Positions 40,016 through 50,440 of a stretch of DNA of 64,000 nucleotides are shown here, in pieces. A program made the translations under genes and the position numbers. The notes beneath the pieces were generated by a model. The model made no database searches. It was not told the DNA's origin and saw only the letters and a list, made by a program, of their open reading frames with translations. The stretch comes from Aspidiotus rigidus. Taxonomy: Eukaryota > Arthropoda > Insecta > Hemiptera > Diaspididae. Location: assembly GCA_035079385.1 (NCBI GenBank), contig JAVHKY010000034.1, positions 4,154,001-4,218,000 of the forward strand, in the 5' to 3' direction. Position 1 is the stretch's first letter; each line of letters opens with the position of its first letter.

Positions 40016-40899
40016 TAGCACAGGTTCTTAATCCCAAATTCTAGAGAATTGTGCATTTTGTCATGAAAGCATGAAATTTGGTATTGAAGTGTACGAAGAT
40101 ATGAATGATATTAACAAGAGTGCCACGCAGAAAGTCCATTTTCATGCCCCCAGGGTCCACGTTTGGGGGGAGGGTTCATTTTGAAGATTATTGTTGCAGA
40201 AATTAGAAAGAAATTATAAAAAATATATTAATCATATGATTTGTAGAAAAAATGTATTACAAAATTTTTTTCCTAGACGCACCCTTCCATTGGGGGCCTT
40301 GGACTCAAATTTTCACAAAATTGTAAATGTAATCAGAAAAACTTAAAAATTTAGTATACAGGTGAAGAAAGAGGTAATGAATAATATTAATAAGAATGCC
40401 ACGCAGTAAGTTCATTTTTGTGCCCCCAGTGGCCCTTTTTTTTGGGGGGGGAGAGATACTTCTTTTGAACACTATTGTTGTAAAAATTGGAAAAAAATTA
40501 TATAAAGTATATACATTGGGTGATGCTGCTAGGAAATGTTTTCTATACGTAGGTCCTTTCATTGGGGGCCTTGGGGCCCAAAATTTCACAAAATCATAAA
40601 TTTCATTAGAAAAACTTGAAATTTAGTACATAGGTGAAGGAAGGTGTAATGAATAATGTTAACAAGAATATGCCACAGAATAAGTTCATTTTTGTGCCCC
40701 CAATGGGCCCATTTTTTTCGGGGGGGGGGGGGGCAAATGCTTCATTTTGAGACTTCTTGTTGCAAAACATGCGAAAAAGAATTATACATAATAATTATAT
40801 TTATTGAGTGATTTGTATGAAAAAAGTGGTGCGAGGAATTTTTCTTCCATTGGGGGCTCATGGACTCCAAATTTCATCAGATGCGTATGTATGTTTTCA

Positions 40900-41061
40900 G
40901 TCTTCATTATTCTAGGCCTAATTTATAGAAATTATGAGGCAAAAGAAAACGCATATTGTAAAGATTTATTGAATAAAATGATTATCATGTGCCCTAATGT
41001 AGAGAAACAAATTCTGGATTCCGTTTTTTTCGAACATTATTTGCCAAATTTAAGTCTATAA
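40900..41061 (+). pseudogene. Terminal-exon-like ORF fragment of unknown family
   Basis: After a TATGTTTTCAG acceptor-like site the frame reads IILGLIYRNYEAKENAYCKD, then LLNKMIIMCPNVEKQ, to TAA. An AATAAA overlaps the end (CTATAAAATAAAG). Upstream the frame runs into the palindrome repeat, so only a 3' fragment is present. No family recognised. Confidence 0.35.
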
Positions 41062-41233
41062 AATAAAGTTGTGAATATTTAACTTTTTGAGCATCTTGTT
41101 CTCTTAAATTACTACTTAAATGTGAAATAATACCTTGTATCTTGAAACAGTGAGGCCCAAATCTTGACACGTTCTATACATTACCCATTGAAACTGAGGC
41201 ACCAAGAGATGCAAAAGCTAGCGCCGAATTATA

Positions 41234-41369
41234 TGTGACACCGTCTACAGAAACCCGGCTCAGTGTTCAATTACAATCAGGAGAAAAGGAATCTTTCTTC
41301 CTCTGTAAGAGATCCTTTTCTCCTGATCGATATTCAACGCTAAGCCGGGTTTCTGTAGACGGGGTCACA
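41234..41369. mobile_element. MITE, TGTGACCCC family (copy 3)
   Basis: A 136-bp copy of the 6233-6368 element with both TIRs complete (TGTGACACCGTCTACAGAAA and TTTCTGTAGACGGGGTCACA). It interrupts the Helitron-like coding fragment directly after its NIRQY codons, and TA-containing flanks (TATA/TATT) surround it. Confidence 0.88.
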
Positions 41370-41374
41370 TATTG

Positions 41375-41600
41375 TCTAATATTTCCTCGGAATTGTTTAT
41401 TTTCAATATTAATACCACACAAGAATTCCTTGATCAACGAAGGCACTTTAAAATCAAAGTCAAAAATATATTTTCCTCCCATGCAACACTTGGTGAATAT
41501 TTTCTGCTTTTCGGTTATACTTCATTTTCGAAATGAAAAGCTCCACAAAATTTACACTTTACATTCATGGCACACAAGTAATTTGGCGCAATATTGACTT
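41375..41600 (-). pseudogene. Helitron N-terminal protein fragment
   Basis: Minus strand reads APNYLCAMNVKCKFCGAFHF-ENE, then after a frameshift TEKQKIFTKCCMGGKYIFDF, then PSLIKEFLCGI and KQFRGNIRQY. This matches the conserved zinc-finger and linker part of Helitron Rep-helicase proteins (pattern C-x2-CGA-x-H, CC-x2-GK, P-x2-L, F-x3-IR-x-Y). It is cut off by a MITE on one side and by the palindrome on the other. The remaining Rep and helicase domains are absent. Confidence 0.75.
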
Positions 41601-42469
41601 CACAATATAGTCCATGAGCCCCCAATGGAAGAGACTATACATGAAAAAAATTCCTCCCACCACTTTTTTCATACAAATCACTCAATAAATGATAATTATT
41701 ATGTATAATTCTTTTTCTCATGTTTTGCAACAAGAAGTCTTAAAATGAAACATTTGCCCCCTCCCCCCCCCCAAAAAAAAATGGGCCCATAGGGGCACAA
41801 AAATGAACTTATTCTGTGGCATATTCTTGTCAACATTATTCATTACACCTTCCTTCACCTATGTACTAAATTTCAAGTTTTTCCAATGAAATTTATGATT
41901 TTGTGAAATTTTGGGACCCCAAGGCCCCCAATGAAAAGAAAACATTTCCTCGCAGCATCACCCAATGCATATTTTTATATAATTTTTTTCCAATTTTTAC
42001 AACAAAAGTGTTCAAAAAAAGTATCTCCCCCCCCCCAAAAAAAAAAATGGGCCACTGGGGGCACAAAAAAGAATTTACTGCGTGGCATTCTTATTAATAT
42101 CATTCATTACCTCTTCCTTCACCTGTATACTAAATTTTTAAATTTTTCTGATTACATTTACAATTTTGTGAAATTTTGAGTCCAAGGGCCCCAATGGAAG
42201 GGTGCATCTAGGAAAAAAATTTTGTAATACATTTTTTCTACAAATCATATGATTAATATATTTTTTATAATTTCTTTCCAATTTCTGCAACAATAATCTT
42301 CAAAATAAACCTTCCCCCCAAACGTGCACCCCTGGGGGCTTAAAAATGGACTTTCCGCGTGGCACTCTTATTATTATCATTTATTACATCCTCATACACT
42401 TCAATGCCAAATTTCATGCTTTTATGACAAAATGAACAATTCTTTCCTTACTGCCAGTACTATGTATAC

Positions 42470-42690
42470 AAATTGATAGAAAATTTTCCTTAGAATTGAT
42501 ACAAATTGATACAAAATGTATGAAAATTTTTGATCTTCGAAATTTCTTTTAGAATTGATACAAAATGTAGGTACATGAAGATTTTCAATTCTCTGAATTT
42601 CTTCTGGGTTCAAAAAGAGAAAAATGATATAGAAATGATATAGAATTGATACAAAAAGTTGAACATTTTTCAAACTAAGTAGGAAGAAAA
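42470..42690. repeat. Minisatellite and right boundary repeat
   Basis: Three units of the ACAAATTGATACAAAATGTA family, followed by the inverted copy of the 34.4-34.6 kb sequence. Confidence 0.75.
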
Positions 42691-42869
42691 TAAGGTGGGA
42701 TGATTCATATTTAGCTTAAAAACAGTCAAAAAATTAGTGTATAAAAGTAGAGGATTTTAAGATTTTTATAGAGTATGTGAAACATGAGCTTGGCGCATAG
42801 AAAAGACGATTCTGGAACAGAGTGGTGCAGACTGGCGCAGCACATCGGACACTTGAAAAAGTTTGAGCT

Positions 42870-45160
42870 ATCAACCTCTGAAAAAGAGGGGCTTGAAATA
42901 GTTTTGAGCTCTGGATCCACCTATAAAACTAGAAGCTAGGCAAAAACTAAGGAGTCTTGGTCGCATATGAACTAGTCCCGGAGAAGCATTTCAGACTAAG
43001 GCGGGTGATATCCCCAAAATACATGTCTGCGTCCACGTCCAACTTTCATGACGTCATCAATTGGCCTTGACTTAATTTAGAGATACGAAAGAATTGCGAT
43101 CTTCGATCTTTGCAGAAGAAAAATTTCGAGCTCCGAACTTCTGTACAGGTTCCCGTAATGAGTGACGCCCACCACCCAACCTCAGACCTGAAAGTACCTC
43201 TAAAATTTGTCTTTCCCCGATGTTATTTTCCCGAACCACACAACAGTTATCTGAGGCAGACAGACGTTCAATCCTGCACCTACAAATACGATACGTCATT
43301 TTCTCTCCTTTCAGGACGCCTCTCGCATACGCACGAACTCGCGGAAAACAATTTAATCCATCACCCTAATTGCATACAAAAGCGCCACAGTGAATAGGGC
43401 AGAGGGTGTGCGACCGCAATCGGCACTCGATGCGGCGCGGCGTCGATTTCTTCTTCCACCTTCTCTCAAAACTCTTGTTACAAATCAACATTCGCGGTGC
43501 ACACGTGAACACGCCAATTTTTTTTTTGTCTTCTTCGAGTGCGTAACGTATAGGTCTGCTCCTACTATTGTGACACATATATACCGTTTATTAATTGACA
43601 CGTGTTTTCAACCCGTTTCCCCTCTTTATTAGGCGTCTTAATCGAGACGTCAAGTGCTCTTATGCGGTTCACGCATTGTTAGTGTAACCTTCCTTCGATC
43701 GTCTCACGTTCCTTATCGTGAGAGGGAGACCGTAGCCTAGAATAATGGAGTTGCAAATTATAAAAAATTAACTTCGTTATACCGTTTCTGCTGGGTCGAC
43801 TCCAAACGCGAGGCTTTGAAGGGTACGCGAGGGAATTTTTTGAAATTTTGTCGACATTCGTTTGGTAACCTCGATTATTTCTGGAACAAAGTCTCGTACA
43901 TGGAAATTTGGGCCTTGGAAAGTTTTTTTTCTTTTCGCTAATTGCACCCTCGTCTCGATCAGTCACCGGGGCCTTTTACACGTCTAGAGCTATTTCCTGC
44001 GCGACGCTGTCGCACTATGTTTATATAGATCAATTACACACAAAATGTATTCAAGAGTACGTCACCTTAATTCCTTATACCCGTATATTTCGTCGTCATT
44101 TCATTCTAGATTACACAGTTGACTGATACTCGCGTAAAATCTATAAGCCATGTATAACGGGTGCCATATGGATACAATCATAACTGTATACGCGAAGACA
44201 TGTTGACACAGCTTCTGACAAAATTAATACGTTACCCAACAATAATATTGGCATGCGTACGTTTTCGTTATACACTCCGAAATGAAGTGGAATTGCCAAA
44301 ACTTCACATAAAACGTAGTCCATACATTCTTATGCAGATAGCTTTAAGACAATATTACACGCGATGAACCGCGAGAATGGCAGATGGATATCAAAGAACT
44401 ATAATGAAAATCTCGGTTACCCTCTCTCAACCGCGGACTCTTGTTACCTTTTAGATCTAGATATATTTATTATCCGCATCGTAAAGTATAGTATAGTCTG
44501 GGAGATGAACTCCTTTTTTTTTTTTTTTTTGCGTGATAATAAGAAGACTGAATAGGAGGATTTTAACGACTTCGTAAATGTATCACGAATTATTTTGTAG
44601 ACGAAGTACAAAACGGTAACCGGAAAATACAAGAACGAGATGCATTACGCGAGAACAATAACCTCGTTTATGGTAGGGAGACGAGAAAAAGTGATGGTGC
44701 AAAGTGCTCGGGTTGAGATTGTCGTAAAATATTATTCAATACGATATTTCTTTATTACGAGCTATAAAAAAGAAGTGAACGTCTTTGGTACCATCTTGAT
44801 CACGTTGCAAAAAGCTCTACAAAAATCTCATCGATTTCAGTACATTTAAGCAATGCACATTTCAATTGGCTGTACTTGAAGGAAGTCGTGGTATCTACCC
44901 CCCCCCCCAAAAAAAAAAAAAAAAAAAAACACCAAAGGCTAAAAATGGTGGGCAAGGAGAACCGGATGAGGTTAGGACAATGTGAGACTGTTTCAAAATA
45001 AGGAAAGAGGAAGAGGAAGGATATCTGGGCTTACTGGTCGTGCATCTTTTGCAATGAAAGCTGAGAGCCCTACTCTCCGCTGTTTTCAACCACCTGCCAT
45101 TACATACGTTGAAATATTTGAAAGTCTTCAAAGTCCTCTTCCTCTATGTACGTATGGACA
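42870..45160. other. Mostly unique sequence, no gene recognised
   Basis: 42990-43150 shares 'atgacgtcatcaattggccttgac' and 'aaatttcgagctc' phrases with 34.2-34.3 and 62.9 kb, a diffuse repeat. The rest (43.2-45.1 kb) has balanced composition and only short chance frames. A C9-A20 run lies at about 44900-44929. Confidence 0.4.
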
Positions 45161-45164
45161 TCGT

Positions 45165-45645
45165 AACAGGGAACCTGTTATATGGGGGCTTATTCGAGAA
45201 ATTTGCCGAGGGCCGTACGCCGTCCAGGGAAAAACAGAAAGATGTATAGCTTGGAGAAAAATTTCGAATCCTATTGTTTATAGCTTGGAGGATAAAATTT
45301 TTTCAAGTCCTTCCCCACCTATCATATATAGCTATGAACTCGAAATTTCAAGTCCCCTTCCGATCATATATTGCTTGGAGGTCGAAATTTTTTCAAGTCC
45401 CTTCTCTATCCACCGAAAATTTCGACCGTTGTTTTTCCAAGTCCCACTCCTATTATACATAGCTTGGAGCGAGGTCCTTTAACGTCACATTTGATGACGT
45501 CATAGACCAGATTTTTTCAAGTCCACCTCCTATTATACATAGCTTGAAGCGAGAGGCCTGTGACGTCACGATCTGATGACGTCATAGATCTGTTTTGGGG
45601 GATGATAGGAGGGGGACTTGGAAAAATTTGATTTCCAAGCTACAT
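45165..45645. repeat. CRE-type interspersed repeat
   Basis: Head AACAGGGAACCTGTTATATG and GCCGTCC at 45166, five to six units of TTCAAGTCC...ATATAGCTTGGA, then CRE palindromes near 45495, 45561 and 45576 in GATGACGTCATAGA. The Penelope-like element at 45655 is inserted in this repeat, which resumes at 48250. Confidence 0.75.
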
Positions 45646-47924
45646 ATGGTAGTGAAAAAGGGTTTTTCAATTGTACAAATCTACTTGCTTATACAAGAGT
45701 ACTTTTGGGTGTTATCCCATCATCAGTTGTGTCGCAACTGGAGAACAAGGCCTTAACCATGAGTTTTTATGAAAATCACCAGGCTGAATGGTCTACTGTA
45801 TATGATCAATATTTCCATCTGTCCAGGTTACTCCACCCGCAAGAAGTTAAAGAAATCATGTTCGAAAAAGGAGGAGAGAGGAAGAAAGGAGAAGATTATG
45901 TGGAAAAACGAGTAGAAGCCCAAACAAAACAGATCAAGAAGAAGCTTGCCGAACTGACCCGGAAGAAAGAAGAAAGGAAGGAAGAGACAGCGAGAGTTGA
46001 GCACAAATTTACTCCCAGAACCGAGAACCTATCAGGCGTCAGCTTCACAGAAGAAGAAAGAAGACTGCTGGACAAAGGCATCAAGTACGTGCAGCCAGAG
46101 AGGCTGAACCAGTGTAGGCTTGAAAGCATGGCCATTAGCTGCGAACAAGTAATCCAAACCATGGAACACGACGTGAGACCAGAAGCCCGGACTAAAATTC
46201 AAAGAGGATATGTGCCGAACCTATGACATAACGCAAGTGATGCAGAGGAAGGTCACAAATCTACCAAAGAAGATCCGACAGAACAACCTGATTTTGACAA
46301 AGGCGGACAAGGGCAGCACGGTAGTGGTAATGGAGAAGGAGGACTACACCCAAAAAGTGGAGTCGTACATCGCAGTTAATGGATACCAAGAGCTGGCAAG
46401 GGACCCAACACGGAAATACGAAGATGACCTGAAAGCTGTGTTGAAACGGAACAATGTACCCGGCAATGGAAGGACGCTTGAGATGAACCCGGTTGCACCA
46501 AAATTCAAGGGGCTTGTAAAACTCCACAAAGCGAACTGTCCGATGAGACCCCTGGTCAACAGCATTCAATCACCATGCTACAAGATAGCAAAGATCGTAG
46601 CCACATTCCTGAAAGAAAACTACCAGTTTGCACCCAGACGAAGTATGAGAAACAACGGAGAGCTGATTGAGCAACTGGACAAGTTGAAAATCAGAAGTAA
46701 CGACTAGCTGATATCCCTTGATGTGACTAGTATGTTTGGTACCATACCGAAGGAGGAACTTCTCACTCTGCTCAAAAACAACAGCTACCATGGGAACCCC
46801 GATGGGTCGAAGTACGCCAACATAGTGGAGGAGATCTTGAGCCAGAATTACTGCCGCTTCAATAACAGGTTCTACAGTCAGGAAAGAGGACTTGCGATGG
46901 GATCACCGCTGTCACCAATACTGGCGGAGATATTCATGAATGATATGGAAAACAAGATATTGAAGGGCAGCAAGTTCAGAAACTCGATCAAACACTGGGC
47001 TAGATATGTAGATGATATCCTAATTGTGTGGTCAGGCACTGATAGGCAGGTGGATCTATTCCTTTCAGAAAAGAACGCGATGAATGAGAGCATCAAATTT
47101 ACCGTGGAAAAAGGCAATGAGACCATCAACTATTTGGACCTTCCACTCACAATGGAGAACGATAGGATAGAATACAAAATCTACAGGAAGCCGACGCATA
47201 CTGACACCATCATCCCAAATGACTCCTACCACCATCCCAGGCACAAGTTAGCGGCAATCCAGAACTACTGCTATCGGGCCATTTCTGTCCTCAAGAACAA
47301 TAAAGAGAAGAGGAAAGAGATCGAGATAGTAAAGCAGATCGCTGAAGCTAATGGCTACCGCAGACGTGTGGTGGAGGGAGTCTTTGGGACAATGGAAACA
47401 AAGAAAGGAACCCATGACAGCATACTGAGAAAGTACTCCGGATCGATACCATATATAGGAAAGTACACAAACAAGGTGATAAAGGCGTTGAATGGCTACG
47501 GTGTGAATGTGGGCATCTAGAATAACCAACCCATGGTCAAGAGAATCAGCAATGACCAGATGGAACAAAAGGACAAGGAAAGCTTGAGCGGAGTGTACAA
47601 GCTCAGTTGCGAACAGTGCGAGGGGATCAATATCGGTGAGACTGGGAGAACGTTTGAGATCAGGAGAAAGGAGCACAAAACGTCGAGGGAGAAAGAAGAT
47701 GGCAAGTCACTGTTTGGGAAACACTGTAACGAGGAAAACCACGATGGAGAGGGAATATTTGAAGTCATACAGGTAGAGAATCGCACAAAGAGAAGAAAAC
47801 TCTGGGAACAAATGGAGATTGCAAAAGCCAAGAGGAAGAAAGCCTGCCTCTTGAACAATGTAGTCACGTTTGACAGCGTAAAATTATTCGGCCTGGTGAT
47901 TGGACGAGAGAAGAAGAACGGAAC

Positions 47925-48126
47925 CAACCAATGAGACGGCTGGAATCCAGGTAGCCAATAGAAACGCAGCATTTAGGACAATAGATTGAACCAATCACAA
48001 AGCAGTACTTTTTAGCCAATAAGAACACAATGTCATATTATTGTAAGAATAAGTTTCTAAGAAGTGAACCAATCACAACACAGCATTGTTATAACCAATA
48101 AGATCACAGTGTTATACTATAAAAAC
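47925..48126 (+). promoter_or_regulatory. Six CCAAT boxes and a TATA box at the 3' end of the Penelope-like element
   Basis: CCAAT at 47928, 47955, 47991, 48016, 48069 and 48095, all on the plus strand in AACCAATCACAA/AGCCAATAAGAA contexts, then TATAAAAA at 48118-48125. This is a promoter layout pointing out of the element. It would drive a downstream tandem copy or flanking DNA. Promoter activity is inferred. Confidence 0.6.
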
Positions 48127-48155
48127 TCATGGTTAAGGCCTTGTTCTCCAATTCC

Positions 48156-48199
48156 TACACAACTGATGATGGGATAACACCCGAAAGTATTCTTGTATA
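48156..48199 (+). ncRNA. Hammerhead-ribozyme-like motif in the right terminal repeat
   Basis: CTGATGA (48163-48169), stem II GGG/CCC (48171-48173, 48180-48182), GAAA (48183-48186), then a one-base-pair stem III leading to TTC at 48190-48192 as the cleavage triplet. Stem I pairs TACACAA (48156-48162) with TTGTATA (48193-48199), one mismatch. There is one extra U between CUGAUGA and stem II. Hammerheads with tiny stem III are known from Penelope-like terminal repeats. In the left repeat GAAA has become AAAA, so that copy should be inactive. Confidence 0.6.
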
Positions 48200-48249
48200 A
48201 GCAACTAATAAAGTAGATTTGTACAATTGAAAAACCCTTTTTCAATATT

Positions 48250-48950
48250 AGTGCTCGCCGTCCAACAAAAAACTAGTAAGAAAAATTTCTACTCTCGAGC
48301 TATATGTGATAGGAGGGAGACTTGGAAAACTTTTGACATTCTGGCAAGGAATTTTTCCAAGTTCCCCTTCTATCATATAGACCTCGAGATTCGAGAAAAA
48401 TTTAGACTCTATCTTGGGCTTCTTTATAGTAGGTTTATCTAGGTCTAGGCTTCCTTGAATTCTTACCAAATCCCATATGACTCATGAAACCGGTTCCCTG
48501 CGTTCCTCGATTAACCGTCGTCTTTCCAAGACCCACTCCAATTATACATATCTTGGAGCGAGAGGCCTGTGACGTCACAATCTGATGACGTCATAGATCA
48601 GTTTTTCCCTAAGTCTCTCTCCTATTATATATAGCTTGGGATCGGGGCCTGTGACGTCACAGTTTGATGATGTCATAGGTGAGACTTGCGGCGTTACAAT
48701 CTGACGACATCATAGATCAATTTCCAACAGGGAACCTGTTCTATTGAGAAATTTGCTGTGCGCCGTCCAACAAAAACGTAGAACAATTTCGGCTCTCCAG
48801 CCATACATGATAGGAGAGGGACTTTGGATAATTTCTAACTCTGAACTATATTTAATAGAAGGGGGATTCTTGAGCTACATACGATATTTCCAAGTCCCCC
48901 TCCTATCATATTACAATCTGACTCATAGAACAGGTTTCCTGCGTCCCTCG
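48250..48950. repeat. CRE-type interspersed repeats, several fragments
   Basis: Contains AACAGGGAACCTGTT at 48725, and inverted ends CATGAAACCGGTTCCCTGCG (48483) and CATAGAACAGGTTTCCTGCG (48924). CRE palindromes lie at about 48570, 48585 and 48655. The segment 48725-48945, with AACAGG heads facing each other, looks like one complete short unit. Confidence 0.7.
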
Positions 48951-49159
48951 TTTATCTTCGTTAAGGAAGCCTGGACATCACGTATTAATTCTTGTAGACC
49001 ACTTTTTTATAAGAATTTGAACCAAAAATCATCTCCTGATGACGTCACACTCTCGTGTACTTTCCTCGTTTTTGAAGATTTTAATGATTTGCAGCTCTGA
49101 TGATGTCACGGTCTCATGCTCGTACTTCGCGCCCTTCTTCAACTCATTCTCTTTTTTGA

Positions 49160-50120
49160 CAATTAGTTGACCATGTTTAAAGCTTCCTCATAGTGAGAAG
49201 AGTCTTGGTGTAGCCTAGCTCTCATGTTGACTCTAAACCCTCAAATCCTTAGGATAAAAACTCATTTCCTCAAAAAACTTTTTCACGAAACCGAAATCAC
49301 CGACCCCAAAGAGGAATTTCTCATATTTTCTATAGCAATTTCAATAATAATATCCAATACAATGGGAACAAGATTTTAATTTGATTTACTTTTGACACAC
49401 ATGACCCTTGAGACGAGAAGGGGGAGCGTTAACTCAAAGACGAAAATGATGAAGGTATATTTAGGAAGAAATTATTCCATTTAATTGTAGACGTCGACCT
49501 AAAAAGACATTTTTCATACTTTTTCTTTATCAATTCGAAGACCCGAACCCTTGCCTTAAGACGAGGAAGGGGGAGGGTAAACCCAATGCAGGAATAATGG
49601 AAATATTTACAAAAAAAAAAAATTTCCCCTTTACCTTCGAGAAAATGGATGGTGGTGTTTCAAACGAACTATTAGGTCATAAATCTGGTAAAATTGACCT
49701 CAAGAGGTACTTTCGACTTTTACCAATCTTGATACGATAAGCAATCATGGACCTACAAGAGTATTTTTCTTACTTTTTATATTAATTCGAATTCTAGAAA
49801 CTTCAAGACAAGGGGGGGGGGGGGGGTAAGCCGACGAGAGTGATGATAAAAGTATTTGAACAGAACCATTCGTCACCGGGAAACTGAAATTATCGCGACC
49901 TACGGGTACAGAGTAATTTTTTTCCGCATGAATTTGAATGCTCGAACCCTTGAAACAAAAAGAAGGAAAGAACGGGAGAGGGTTAATTCGACAAGGGTGT
50001 ACGACGCAGGTACCTGAAAACAACATTGCATGGGACCCGATTTAAATACGTAATTTTCTTGCCTTCAATATTAATGCAAATTCCCAAACCCTTAAGACAA
50101 GGGACCGATAGAGATATTTG
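49160..50120. repeat. Degenerate tandem repeats of about 150-170 bp
   Basis: Units share TCTCAAACCCTTGAGACGAG, GGGGGAGGGTAAACC, 'gaaaccgaaatcatcgacc' and 'tttttcatactttttatatc'. Further scattered units are at 50520-50900, 51400-51860 and 52830-52900. Confidence 0.65.
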
Positions 50121-50194
50121 AAAAGATTTGAACTAAAGAGGGTTAAGCAAGGGGAGGCAGGGAACCGATTTGATGGGGTACGTGTAGATTGTGA

Positions 50195-50440
50195 CGTTAC
50201 AAGGCTGACCTTTGACGTCATCAAATTGGGACATCACAATTCCCGACTTTGGAGTTGTATAAATATAATAGGAAGGGAACTTATAAAAAACTAACCTATG
50301 ACGTCATCAGATTTTGACGTCATAAGACTGACCTATAACGTCATCAAACTGTAACGTGACAGGACCGCTTCCCAAGCTATAAATGACTCGGAAAAATTTC
50401 AACCTCCGAGCTTTACCGGCCGGCCGGCCGGAAGGCGGAC
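50195..50440. repeat. CRE-rich repeat, reverse orientation
   Basis: TGACGTCA near 50213, 50298 and 50316 in TTTGACGTCATCAAATTG context, then GCCGGCCGGCCGG at 50417. Oriented opposite to the 45 and 48 kb copies. Confidence 0.65.

Larger units (their letters stand above)
40020..42430. repeat. Palindrome: two 0.85-kb arms of GGGGGC-containing repeats
   Basis: 40040-40880 and 41590-42430 are reverse complements at about 90% by eye. Each arm holds three units of about 270 bp, recognised by TGCCACGCAG(T/A)AAGT(T)CATTTT, TGTGCCCCCAGTGGCCC, a G run, and CCATTGGGGGCCTTGG. The 0.7-kb centre holds a terminal-exon-like ORF, a MITE and a Helitron protein fragment. Confidence 0.9.
34340..42850. repeat. 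8.5-kb composite bounded by inverted repeats
   Basis: 34345-34640 and about 42560-42840 are reverse complements (TGCTGCGCCAGTCTGCACCA, CACCAAGCTCATTTTCACAT-type text, then 'ctaaatatgaatcat'). Inside them, minisatellites at 35565-35850 and 39600-40010 also face each other. I did not find a target-site duplication. This could be one large fold-back transposon or nested insertions. Confidence 0.6.
45655..48242 (+). mobile_element. Penelope-like element, nearly full length, with inverted terminal repeats
   Basis: The arms 45655-45769 and 48120-48242 are reverse complements (AAAAAGGGTTTTTCAATTGT at the tips; the left arm lacks about 9 bp). The ORF starts at ATG 45759 and ends at 47934, broken by one frameshift near 46210 and two in-frame TAGs (46705-46707 and 47518-47520). 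Order: charged N-terminal region (LSGVSFTEEERRLLDKGIKY), LTKADKGSTVVVMEKEDYTQ, KFKGLVKLHKANCPMRPLVN, motif A LISLDVTSMFGTIP, GLAMGSPLSPILAEIFM, catalytic HWARYVDDILIVW, YRKPTHTDT. The endonuclease is GVYKLSCEQCEGINIGETGR, with Asn replacing Tyr of YIG. It is a different subfamily from the 7.3-kb element. The pLTR-like repeats are typical of Penelope elements. Confidence 0.95.

Noticed and set aside
48561..48605. CTGATGACGTCATAGATCAG as a hammerhead core
   Set aside because: CTGATGA occurs but no GAAA box or stems follow. It is the CRE palindrome context of the interspersed repeat.
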